Shown: positions 23,655 to 30,175 of the stretch, in pieces
Position numbering within the stretch: position 1 is the first letter of the stretch
Layout: the number at the start of each line of letters is the position of its first letter
Source: Sphingomonas sp. Leaf242
GTDB taxonomy: Bacteria; Pseudomonadota; Alphaproteobacteria; Sphingomonadales; Sphingomonadaceae
DNA: 64,000 nucleotides
Direction of reading: 5' to 3'
NCBI RefSeq assembly: GCF_001422045.1
Contig: NZ_LMLW01000008.1
Coordinates: 98,292 to 162,291 of the forward strand
Notes under the pieces: model-generated
Seen by the model: only the letters and a program-made list of their open reading frames with translations
The model's database searches: none
What the model was told of the DNA's origin: nothing
Translations under genes and position numbers: made by a program

Positions 23655-24311
23655 TCAAACCGGCTTAACCACGCGAGTGATGCGACCGATTATATTGATT
23701 TCGTCGGGGTGGGCCGTGTCGGGCGGCACCTCACTGTTGTCGGAGAGGATCGTCACCTTGTCGCCGCGGATGCGCAGGCGCTTGATCATCGCCATGTCGC
23801 CGATCGTGAAGGCCCAGATCAGATCCTGGTCTTCGACCCGGCGTTCCGATCGGTCGATCAGCACCATGTCTCCGTCGCTGATCGTCGGCGCCATCGAGTC
23901 GCCCTTGCCCCGCGCCCAGGCGAGGCTGGCGGGCGCGCTGTGCGTGAGCTGATCGACCCAGATCTTCGGGAAATGAATGAGGTCGACGCCGATCCGATCG
24001 TCGGCGAACGTCGCGCCCATGCCGTAGGCCATGTCGACCATCGCGATCTCGACCAGGTCGAGATGCTCGGCAATGTCTTTGCCGGTGGGGGGTGGAACAG
24101 CGCCTTCGCTGGGATCATCGGTCTCGCCTTGCAGATAGGCCGTGGACGTTTGAAGGCCGCGGGCGATCGCCGGGAGACTTTTCGAACCCGTCTTATTCCG
24201 ATTGATTAAGGCATGGATGGCGGGCTGCGTAAGGCCTGCTTGGCGAGCAAGCTCGGACTGAGTCATCCCGAGCGATTCAAGTCGCGCGCTGATCCGTTCC
24301 CCGAGTGTCAC
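23655..24311 (-). CDS. Phage repressor, HTH plus S24 peptidase (CI/LexA-like)
   Basis: A 218-aa protein. The helix-turn-helix occupies about 9-60 (GMTQSELARQAGLTQPAIHA). The C-terminal S24 domain has GKGDSMAPTISDGDMVLID with catalytic Ser139, and GDMAMIKRLR with Lys177. Such repressors autocleave with RecA under SOS, as PrtR does for R-pyocins. It is divergent from the Cro-like gene with an 83-bp switch region. The cargo genes on the same strand lie downstream and could be transcribed with it in the lysogen. Confidence 0.92.
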   Translation of the reverse strand: MTLGERISARLESLGMTQSELARQAGLTQPAIHALINRNKTGSKSLPAIARGLQTSTAYLQGETDDPSEGAVPPPTGKDIAEHLDLVEIAMVDMAYGMGATFADDRIGVDLIHFPKIWVDQLTHSAPASLAWARGKGDSMAPTISDGDMVLIDRSERRVEDQDLIWAFTIGDMAMIKRLRIRGDKVTILSDNSEVPPDTAHPDEINIIGRITRVVKPV

Positions 24312-24350
24312 GCGATGAAAGTATAGCTTGAGTTATTATCCGCGAGCAAA

Positions 24351-24372
24351 ATACGGGAATTGACTCCTGTAT
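24351..24372. promoter_or_regulatory. Candidate repressor operator
   Basis: ATACGGGA and TCCTGTAT form a dyad with 7 of 8 matching bases around a 6-bp spacer, in the gap between the repressor and the Cro-like gene. It overlaps the putative -35 of the rightward promoter. ATAAC/GTTAT half-sites recur nearby (24383-24396). Fit with a CI/Cro switch is good, but binding is inferred. Confidence 0.5.
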
Positions 24373-24387
24373 CACTGCAGTTATAAC
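24360..24387 (+). promoter_or_regulatory. Putative rightward (Cro) promoter
   Basis: TTGACT (24360-24365) and TATAAC (24382-24387) are separated by 16 bp, a near-consensus sigma-70 promoter, unusual in this GC-rich DNA. The predicted transcription start falls at about 24394, at or next to the ATG (24395), so the Cro-like mRNA may be leaderless. Confidence 0.55.
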
Positions 24388-24394
24388 GCCAGTT

Positions 24395-24718
24395 ATGACG
24401 CAACCGACCACTCCATACGAAGCCTTGAAGAAAGCGGCCGATATTGCCGGTTCACAGGCGGAGCTGGGCCGCATGTGCGGGGTATCGCAACCGGCCGTCT
24501 GGAAGTGGTTGCAGAGCAGCAAGCGGTTACCGGCAGAGCATTGCCTTACCGTCGAGCGCGAAACCGGTGTTTCGAAGCATTTGCTGCGCCCTGACATCTA
24601 TCCTGCGGATCTATCGTCGATCTCTCTCCCTGTTGACGATGCATCCGGATCCGTAGGCTCTGGTAGCCCGACCGTCGATTTCGATCGGGCCACCATTTTG
24701 AAGCGGGCTGGGGCATGA
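24395..24718 (+). CDS. Cro/YdaS-like helix-turn-helix protein
   Basis: A 107-aa protein. YEALKKAADIAGSQAELGRM then CGVSQPAVWKWLQSSKRLPA is the YdaS/Cro fold seen in lambdoid and P2-like switch regions, followed by PAEHCLTVERETGVSKHLLR. The first ~70 residues form the DNA-binding domain; the tail is low complexity (Ser/Asp). It is the first gene of the rightward operon, and its stop overlaps the next ATG. Confidence 0.82.
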   Translation: MTQPTTPYEALKKAADIAGSQAELGRMCGVSQPAVWKWLQSSKRLPAEHCLTVERETGVSKHLLRPDIYPADLSSISLPVDDASGSVGSGSPTVDFDRATILKRAGA

Positions 24719-25209
24719 CGGAGGTTCGTGTCCCTCATGGTTTCGCTGCAGCTATGAAGCAGGTTGCGGATCTTATCGATTGGCCCGCTTGCGCCGCGAT
24801 CGCGGGGAAGACCGTCCGCAATGTACAATACTGGGGGCAAGATAGCTGCTCCGCCACCCCGCCAATTGCTACCGCTCTCGCGTTCGACGTCGCGTTTCAA
24901 AAGGCTGGTGGCGAAGGTGCCCCATTCCGCGACGCGTACGTGTTCCAGTTCAAGGAAGTGATGACGGGTCAGGACGCCTGCCGTCGCGCCTTGGCGGAGG
25001 CCATCGCTGAGGTCGCTCGCGAGAGCGGCGATGCGCTCGCCGCATCGATCGAAATTACCCAATCCAACGCCTCGCCGCTGTCGACGCTTCGTGCGTCCGC
25101 CGAGGTCGGCCAGTTGCTCGCTGCCGCCAACCGGCTGGCGCGACGCTTGGTGCCTTTCCATACGGCCGGCGTGTTGCCGGTCGCACGGGAAACCGGGGGC
25201 TTACAATGA
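24715..25209 (+). CDS. Putative phage regulatory protein (CII-like position)
   Basis: A 164-aa protein starting MTEVRVPHGFAAAMKQVADL. IDWPACAAIAGKTVRNVQYW looks like a helix-turn-helix, followed by a helical region. It has no confident family. Its place right after a Cro-like gene and before an Ogr-like gene, with ATGA overlaps at both ends, is where P2-like phages keep a CII/Cox-type regulator. I infer a DNA-binding regulatory role from context. Confidence 0.55.
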   Translation: MTEVRVPHGFAAAMKQVADLIDWPACAAIAGKTVRNVQYWGQDSCSATPPIATALAFDVAFQKAGGEGAPFRDAYVFQFKEVMTGQDACRRALAEAIAEVARESGDALAASIEITQSNASPLSTLRASAEVGQLLAAANRLARRLVPFHTAGVLPVARETGGLQ

Positions 25210-25526
25210 CGACCAAGAGAACACTTACCAGACTGCCCGCAATCGCCTGCCCGCATTGCGAAGCGAAGGCTATCGTACGCGACAGCACCGAGATCACGCC
25301 GATGGTGCGCGAGCTGCGGCTCAGCTGCACCAACGACGACTGCGGGCATACGTTCGTGGCGCAGCTCAGCGTCATCCGCACGATCCGCCCCAGCGACATG
25401 GCCCGGGAGGGCGTCCGCCTCCCTTTCGGGGCGTGGTTGAAGCGCCCGGCCAATGACGATCATCCCAACCCGGCCAACGACGATCACGGCTTAGCCGCCG
25501 CGATCGCTGCGACCATGCCCACCTGA
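25206..25526 (+). CDS. Ogr/Delta-like zinc-finger late activator
   Basis: A 106-aa protein. IACPHCEAKAIVRDSTEITP then LRLSCTNDDCGHTFVAQLSV match the P2 Ogr/P4 Delta finger: CxxC, about 25 residues, then CxxxxC, followed by the F-V-A/T-Y/Q strand and IRTIRPS. Ogr activates late promoters by binding a TGT-N12-ACA dyad. The C-terminal extension (ANDDHPNPANDDH) is beyond the usual domain. It overlaps the previous gene by ATGA. It is the best candidate to bind the three TGT-N13-ACA palindromes in this element. Confidence 0.85.
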   Translation: MTTKRTLTRLPAIACPHCEAKAIVRDSTEITPMVRELRLSCTNDDCGHTFVAQLSVIRTIRPSDMAREGVRLPFGAWLKRPANDDHPNPANDDHGLAAAIAATMPT

Positions 25527-25625
25527 TCCCCGCGGCCTCGGCCGCACCCGTCACGACCAAGACCGACCCGAACCGAAAGCCCCCGCTTCCGGAAACGCCG
25601 CTCCCTTGTCTTAAAGGATTGTTCA

Positions 25626-26057
25626 ATGATCCATTTCGCGTTGCCCACTGAACGATGCCGCTCGGCACCGTCGCTGCTCTCCACGCTGAGTCCTGCCGGC
25701 TATCTGAAGCTTCGCCGCAAGGCCGCTGGCCTGTCGATCGATACCGTCGCTCGCCGGATCTCCGCGAAAAACCAGGCCGAGGCCAAGGCACTGGTCTGCC
25801 TGCTGGAAACCGAGGGCACGAAGGCGCGCTATCGCGAGACGATCAACGCGTTTGCCGATGCCTTCCCGATCGACGCCGACGTCTACATGCAACTGCGTGA
25901 CGCGCCTGCCGATCAGCATCCCCGGATCTGTCGCGGATGCGGTTGTAGCGAATGGGATCCCTGCGTCGCGGGCGACGGCACGCACACCTGCAGCTGGCAT
26001 GGCCTGGCGACCTGCACCCGCTGCGTTGGCGAGCCTGCCGTTCCGGTGCATCAGTGA
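25626..26057 (+). CDS. Phage HTH plus Cys-rich domain protein
   Basis: A 143-aa protein. Residues 20-80 (LSPAGYLKLRRKAAGLSIDT) resemble an XRE-type helix-turn-helix. The C-terminus has ICRGCGCSEWDPCVAGDGTH, CSWHGLATCTRC, a Cys-rich module common in small proteobacterial phage proteins and probably zinc-binding. A clear AAGGA Shine-Dalgarno (25614-25618) precedes the ATG. The function is unknown, perhaps replication or regulation. Its stop overlaps the next small ORF. Confidence 0.65.
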   Translation: MIHFALPTERCRSAPSLLSTLSPAGYLKLRRKAAGLSIDTVARRISAKNQAEAKALVCLLETEGTKARYRETINAFADAFPIDADVYMQLRDAPADQHPRICRGCGCSEWDPCVAGDGTHTCSWHGLATCTRCVGEPAVPVHQ

Positions 26058-26209
26058 TCGGCGCCGTCGCAACCCGGCGTCCGAACGCCGAACGCCGCAT
26101 GCGTCAGCGCCGCGCCGTCAAGATCGTCTTCCTGGTCGCTTCCGCGGTGATCTGGGTTCCGATCGCGATAGTCATGCTCGCGGCTCGCGTTTCGGATCGG
26201 CGCGGCTGA
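26054..26209 (+). CDS. Small single-span membrane protein
   Basis: A 51-aa ORF with a GTG start overlapping the previous stop (GTGA). A basic N-terminus (RRPNAERRMRQRRAVK) is followed by one strong membrane segment (IVFLVASAVIWVPIAIVMLA) and RVSDRRG. It is coupled to the next gene by TGATG. The size and charge pattern would suit a holin-like or anchoring role, but nothing specific supports it. Confidence 0.5.
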   Translation: MIGAVATRRPNAERRMRQRRAVKIVFLVASAVIWVPIAIVMLAARVSDRRG

Positions 26210-26397
26210 TGCTGCACGATGTCCTCACAGGCTTGGCGCTGACCGTATTCGGCGGCGCAGGCGCGACGGCGATCGGCGTGATGCGTGCGTCCCTAGCGCC
26301 GCAGTGGAGCCGAATCTGCCGGCTGGCACTCGGCAACGTCGAGCCTGCATTCAAACCCTTGCCTGCGACGCCGTTCGCCAAAGCGGCTCGCTCGTGA
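26209..26397 (+). CDS. Small hydrophobic phage protein
   Basis: A 62-aa ORF starting MLHDVLTGLALTVFGGAGAT. The N-terminal half (LTGLALTVFGGAGATAIGVM) could span the membrane; the rest is basic and soluble. It starts on the last base of the previous stop. The function is unknown. Together with its neighbour it could supply the missing lysis function, but this is speculative. Confidence 0.45.
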   Translation: MLHDVLTGLALTVFGGAGATAIGVMRASLAPQWSRICRLALGNVEPAFKPLPATPFAKAARS

Positions 26398-26398
26398 C

Positions 26399-26587
26399 GT
26401 GGGCGACGTCACAGTCTGTGGCGGTGATCGTGCTCTTTACCGAGGGCTCGGCCGAACCGGCAAACAGTGCGACGTCCTCGCCGTTCGCCGAGACCACGCG
26501 TCGATCCGCTTCGACGACGGGCAAGCCGTCCTCTGCCTCGCGAAGGATCTGCTCCCTGTCCGACGCCGCCCCCCGCCCATGTTCTGA
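26399..26587 (+). CDS. Small KOW-like phage ORF
   Basis: A 62-aa ORF with GTG start at 26399: GDVTVCGGDRALYRGLGRTG, then KQCDVLAVRRDHASIRFDDG and LCLAKDLLPVRR. The pattern of short strands around G-x-x-C/V and R-D-H-A-S-I-R-F-D-D-G is like a small SH3/KOW barrel. An alternative reading in another frame continues into the gene at 26673 but is Ser/Arg-rich and unlike a real protein. It ends 11 bp before palindrome 3. Confidence 0.45.
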   Translation: MGDVTVCGGDRALYRGLGRTGKQCDVLAVRRDHASIRFDDGQAVLCLAKDLLPVRRRPPPMF

Positions 26588-26598
26588 CAAGCGCCCAG

Positions 26599-26625
26599 GT
26601 CTTGTTGAGACGCTCTCTACAGGAC
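26599..26625. promoter_or_regulatory. Palindrome 3 (TGT-N13-ACA), degenerate relative
   Basis: It differs from the same 27-bp core of palindrome 2 at only 4 positions, with two arm mismatches. TGT at 26603-26605 and ACA at 26619-26621 keep the 13-nt spacing. The centre (26612) is 61 bp before the ATG at 26673, comparable with 57 and 59 bp for the other two. It is probably bound by the same factor. Confidence 0.55.
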
Positions 26626-26672
26626 CGGCGGCTGGCGGCCGTGCCGGATTGTCTCTCACTGACAGGAACCCT

Positions 26673-27173
26673 ATGATGATCAGCGCCGCTCCCCTCGAAG
26701 CTCGCCAGTCTCACCCATCGTCACAAGACACGAACTGTTCCCAAAAGCGGGAACAGCGCGGCATGCCGGTCGAAATGGTCAGGATCATGGGGTTGGACAC
26801 CGCAGCCCAGCTTCTCGGCAAGGGCCGGCTTGCTGACGAACTCTGCATCACGGTTCGCGCCCTCAACTACAAGATCGACGCCGGGCGCGGCGTATCCGAT
26901 GCAGACGTAGTCGCAGCGGCCCGCGGCCTCGAAGAGCGAGCCGAGCGGTTTCTCGCGCACGCGCAAAAGTTGAGGGCCGTGATCGCACCCGCCGCGGCCG
27001 ATACCGTGACCGCCGCACCGTTGGGACAGGCGAGCATCGTTCTCGCTCACTGCGACCACGTCGAGCGCTTCGCCTATGAGCGCCAGGGCAACGGGCTCGA
27101 TGCGTCACCTCACATGCTCGCAGCGGCGGCAAGGAAGCTCGTGCAGGCGATCTTGCCCAAGACCATCCAGTGA
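26673..27173 (+). CDS. Phage protein with HTH-like core, unknown role
   Basis: A 166-aa protein (ATG 26673, with ACAGGA 9 nt upstream). Residues ~35-70 (GLDTAAQLLGKGRLADELCI, TVRALNYKIDAGRGVSDADV) look like a helix-turn-helix, followed by a long helix (LEERAERFLAHAQKLRAVIA). The first 30 residues are low complexity, and MPVEMVRIMGL is a possible internal start. It lies behind palindrome 3, so it may respond to the late activator. Its stop overlaps the next GTG. Confidence 0.55.
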   Translation: MMISAAPLEARQSHPSSQDTNCSQKREQRGMPVEMVRIMGLDTAAQLLGKGRLADELCITVRALNYKIDAGRGVSDADVVAAARGLEERAERFLAHAQKLRAVIAPAAADTVTAAPLGQASIVLAHCDHVERFAYERQGNGLDASPHMLAAAARKLVQAILPKTIQ

Positions 27174-27493
27174 ACGCTCCGTCACTCATCAAACTCTCGC
27201 GCAAACTGATGCGAGCGGCCGACGTCGGGAAAGGCGTCCGGATCGAGTCACCCGACCTCGACCTACTCGGAAGTCTTGGGCTCTTCGACATCATCAATCG
27301 CGCCGTAGCCGACTACTTGAAAGAACAGACACAATGCCGCGACGCGCTCCGCCGCTTTACCAAAGAGGGAAATATTGGCTCGCCCATGACGAACGGTCGG
27401 ACGGAACCCTTCGGACCCCCAATCTCTACATCTGGTGGTACGATAGCGGAACGCGACGCGAGCGCAGCACGTCGACGTCTACAAGCGACGTAG
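27170..27493 (+). CDS. Small ORF overlapping the integrase start
   Basis: A 107-aa ORF starting VNAPSLIKLSRKLMRAADVG. The first ~60 residues (LLGSLGLFDIINRAVADYLK) look protein-like; the remainder is low complexity and overlaps the integrase by 160 bp in another frame, so the real product may be shorter or the 3' part not constrained. The GTGA coupling to the previous gene supports translation. No family was recognised; a directionality factor is possible by position only. Confidence 0.4.
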   Translation: MNAPSLIKLSRKLMRAADVGKGVRIESPDLDLLGSLGLFDIINRAVADYLKEQTQCRDALRRFTKEGNIGSPMTNGRTEPFGPPISTSGGTIAERDASAARRRLQAT

Positions 27494-28671
27494 CGGCGGG
27501 CATCCTGGCGCTCGACAAGGTCTACCTCGCCGACAAGGACGAAGCACCGGCTTTCTGCCACGCATGCGGACAGCCGCTTGCGCAAGCGCAGGCGTATCTG
27601 CTGACCGACGCCATCGCCGACTATAAAATCGAGTGGGGCAACACGCGCGCCTCGGCCGATACGATCTCGGGCCGGCTGGCACATGCAGTCGCGTTCCTTG
27701 ATGCGGAGCAAGCTCTTGGTGCGGAAGGCCGCTTCGGTCACTCCACGAGCTGCGCCACTGCGTGCGGCACGGTCTTCGTCAACGCCTTCCGCGCCTGGTC
27801 CCGCTTACAGCCGGTTGAGTGGCGCAACGGCAAGGGCGAAGTGACCGTGTCGCGGCCGCGCTCGCCGGCCGCGACCGAGGCGTCGATCGCGCAGCTGATC
27901 GCCGTCTTGAATCATGCCGCGAACGCGGAGCCGGCGCGCTCCGATAAGCGGCCGATCTACAAACCGCTCCCGGCCCGCCAGGTGCAACGCCAGCGCCGCA
28001 CGCGAATCGGTGTCGAGGAACTGGCGAAGATGTTCGCCTATGCGGCCGAGCCGGATCGTCAGCGCGGTTCGCTCCACGCGTTCCTCGTCGCTTCGGTCTG
28101 CACGATCGCGCGGCCCGGTGCCGTCGTCGACATCAACGTCGCGCCGGATCGCGAGCAGTGGTGGCCGGGTGCGCCGACGATCGATCTCAATCCTCAAGGT
28201 CGCACTCAGAACAAGAAGCACCGCGCCGTTCTGCCGGTGCTGCCGCTGCTCGATCGCTGGCTGCGCGAAGAATATGAGACGTACATGGCGCTGAAGGTAA
28301 CCGATCGCGCCGGTCGGGGCTGGCTCGTGAACTATCACGGCCGCGCCATTCAGGATGTTGATCGCGCGTGGGATACGATGCTCACGAACCTCGACATGCC
28401 CGCCGGTCGCGAATGGCGTCCATACCTGCTGCGCCACAGCCTCGCGACGCTCGTCCGTAACACCGGCGCGGAGAAGTGGGATCTTGAAGGCTTCATGGGC
28501 CACCGCGCCGGAAGCCAAACCGAAGTCTACGCGATCGGCGAATTCCCGACCGTCGTGCGCGCCCTGAACGGCATCATCGCCAAGATCGAGAAGCTTGCTC
28601 CGGGCTCGACGCACCGGAACGCTACCGGAACCGGCATTGCCGAAAAGTCGACGGGAGATCGAAAAATGTGA
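27334..28671 (+). CDS. Tyrosine site-specific integrase
   Basis: A 445-aa protein. The C-terminal catalytic domain shows Arg260 (SVCTIARPGAVVDI), WRPYLLRHSLATLV with Arg367 and Tyr at the usual first His, FMGHRAGSQT with His390, and EVYAIGEF with nucleophile Tyr399. The N-terminal part includes a CHACGQ motif. The gene points at, and ends 21 bp from, the 3' end of tRNA-Thr, the standard site preference for this class. ATG 27334 is the first start giving the MPRRAPPLYQRGKYWLAHDE arm-type N-terminus. Confidence 0.9.
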   Translation: MPRRAPPLYQRGKYWLAHDERSDGTLRTPNLYIWWYDSGTRRERSTSTSTSDVAAGILALDKVYLADKDEAPAFCHACGQPLAQAQAYLLTDAIADYKIEWGNTRASADTISGRLAHAVAFLDAEQALGAEGRFGHSTSCATACGTVFVNAFRAWSRLQPVEWRNGKGEVTVSRPRSPAATEASIAQLIAVLNHAANAEPARSDKRPIYKPLPARQVQRQRRTRIGVEELAKMFAYAAEPDRQRGSLHAFLVASVCTIARPGAVVDINVAPDREQWWPGAPTIDLNPQGRTQNKKHRAVLPVLPLLDRWLREEYETYMALKVTDRAGRGWLVNYHGRAIQDVDRAWDTMLTNLDMPAGREWRPYLLRHSLATLVRNTGAEKWDLEGFMGHRAGSQTEVYAIGEFPTVVRALNGIIAKIEKLAPGSTHRNATGTGIAEKSTGDRKM

Positions 28672-28692
28672 GGTTTTTCAACATGTTGTCGA

Positions 28693-28768
28693 TGGTGCCG
28701 CTTACAGGACTCGAACCTGTGACCCCCGCATTACGAATGCGATGCTCTACCAGCTGAGCTAAAGCGGC
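28693..28768 (-). tRNA. tRNA-Thr (CGT)
   Basis: The minus strand gives GCCGCTTTAGCTCAGCTGG, anticodon loop TTCGTAA (anticodon CGT), and TTCGAGTCC in the T loop, with acceptor GCCGCTT pairing AAGCGGC and an encoded CCA. The 76-nt cloverleaf is complete. Its 3' end faces the integrase and is the likely attachment core. No second copy of the 3' end was found near the left phage edge. Confidence 0.95.
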
Positions 28769-28902
28769 CCGACGACGGACGTATCCGGTCGAGGTCGCGG
28801 CGAATACCAAGGGATTTGCGGGCTGACAAGCGGTTTGCGTCTTTACCGGGCGTTTACCAAACGGCGTGCAAGAGCGTGGCTGGAAAACGGGGGCCCTTGG
28901 GC

Positions 28903-30099
28903 ATGGATACGGTACGCGGCCTGGACAACGAACGCAGCGACGGTCCAGATGGTCCGGTCGCTCGCGGAGGATATGATGCAGTGAGTTCGGGGAGTTCCGA
29001 TTTCGGAAATTCGGGTTTCGACGGCACGGACCGCGCGACGCCCGGCGATGCGCGTCACTCGACCGATGCCGGCGTCAACGACGTGATGTTCGATCTCGGC
29101 GGCGACGAGCGGCGGATGCACGTGCGCGCGTACAACCACTGGGTGTCGCTGCTGAAGGACCGTCCCTACCCGTCGATCGCGGATCTCGAGCCAGAGACGA
29201 TCACCGATTTCGGCCCGCACAGCGTGCTGCTCGATTTCAGTCGCGGCATGGGCGACCCCCGGATCGCGTATCTCGGGCGTGCCTTGCGCGAAGAATGTGG
29301 ACTCGAGGGGCCGATCGCGACAATCGCGGACGTGCCGAGCCGCTCGCTGCTGTCGCGGCTGACCGATCATTATCTCCAGATCATCGCCAATCGCGCGCCG
29401 ATCGGTTTCGAGGCGGAATTCGTCAGCAGCCGGGGGCGGACGACGCTGTACCGCGGCATCCTGATGCCGTTCGCATCGGGCGGCGTGACGATCGACTTTA
29501 TCTACGGCGTGATCAATTGGAAGGAACTCGCGGACGCCGATCTGCAGGCAGCGCTGTCGGCCGAACTGGATGCGGCGGTTCAGGGCACGCCACGGATCTC
29601 GGGTGCGGCCGCGCAGGTCTGGGCCGATGGTCCGAGCGGCGGGTTCGATATCATGCCGGCCGAGCCGACGCCCGTGCCGGCGCTTGTCCTGGATGATCCC
29701 TTGCCGGCCGAGTATGTGCTGGCCGGTCCGCTCGGCGAGCAACTGGCGATGGCGCGCGAGAGTGCGGCACAGGTGCGGGCTGCCGAAGCGCGCAGTCGTG
29801 CGGCGCTGCACCGGACGCTGGGTCGGGCGCATGATCTCGCGGTGTCGACCGAGCACGACGAGGGCGATTTCGCCACGCTGTTCGCCGCCGCCTGCCTGCC
29901 CGGCCAGACGGACGTCATGATGCAGATCGTCACGCTGGTCTTCGGCGCCAATTTCGAGGCGACTCGGTTGGCGACGTTCGCGGCGGTGCTGCGCCACGCG
30001 CAACGGCATCAGGTGCCCGCAGGAGGTTTTGCAAGCTTTCTCGGCGGTTTTGAGGGCGATCTGGTCGCGATCGCAGCCGCCGAACACGCCGCATCTTAG
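28903..30099 (+). CDS. PAS-domain protein (PAS_5-like)
   Basis: A 398-aa protein. After a low-complexity N-terminus (Gly/Ser/Asp), residues about 70-215 have the alphaproteobacterial PAS_5 pattern: HVRAYNHWVSLLKDRPYPSI, LLDFSRGMGDPRIAYLGRAL, FEAEFVSSRGRTTLYRGILM, IDFIYGVINWKE. The C-terminal region is helical. In this family the PAS domain is thought to sense or bind small ligands; the output is unknown. ATG 28903 is chosen; the frame is open upstream to 28816, but the extension would start within tRNA-proximal sequence. It is separate from GDH by 76 bp. Confidence 0.75.
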   Translation: MDTVRGLDNERSDGPDGPVARGGYDAVSSGSSDFGNSGFDGTDRATPGDARHSTDAGVNDVMFDLGGDERRMHVRAYNHWVSLLKDRPYPSIADLEPETITDFGPHSVLLDFSRGMGDPRIAYLGRALREECGLEGPIATIADVPSRSLLSRLTDHYLQIIANRAPIGFEAEFVSSRGRTTLYRGILMPFASGGVTIDFIYGVINWKELADADLQAALSAELDAAVQGTPRISGAAAQVWADGPSGGFDIMPAEPTPVPALVLDDPLPAEYVLAGPLGEQLAMARESAAQVRAAEARSRAALHRTLGRAHDLAVSTEHDEGDFATLFAAACLPGQTDVMMQIVTLVFGANFEATRLATFAAVLRHAQRHQVPAGGFASFLGGFEGDLVAIAAAEHAAS

Positions 30100-30175
30100 G
30101 TGCGCCGCAGCATTCTCCTTCGCACCCGCCACAAGGGTTGAGATAGGCGAATTGCGGGCGCATAGGCCCTGATCT

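Larger units (their letters stand above)
4750..28692. mobile_element. P2-like tail-only prophage or tailocin at tRNA-Thr
   Basis: The left edge is the oxidoreductase/SGNH junction near 4750; the right edge is the tyrosine integrase ending 21 bp from the 3' end of tRNA-Thr(CGT). It contains tail completion, baseplate, fibre, sheath, tube, tape-measure and late-control genes in near-unbroken overlapping operons, plus an S24 repressor, Cro-like protein, Ogr-like activator and a defence-like cargo. P2 head genes Q, P, O, N, M and L, a recognisable endolysin and gene X were not found. A second copy of the tRNA 3' end was not found near the left edge. The prophage is either deleted on its left side or domesticated as a contractile particle. 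Confidence 0.85.

Noticed and set aside
28816..28902. N-terminal extension of the PAS gene
   Set aside because: The 29 extra codons lie next to the tRNA, are unlike the family, and a good ATG is available at 28903.
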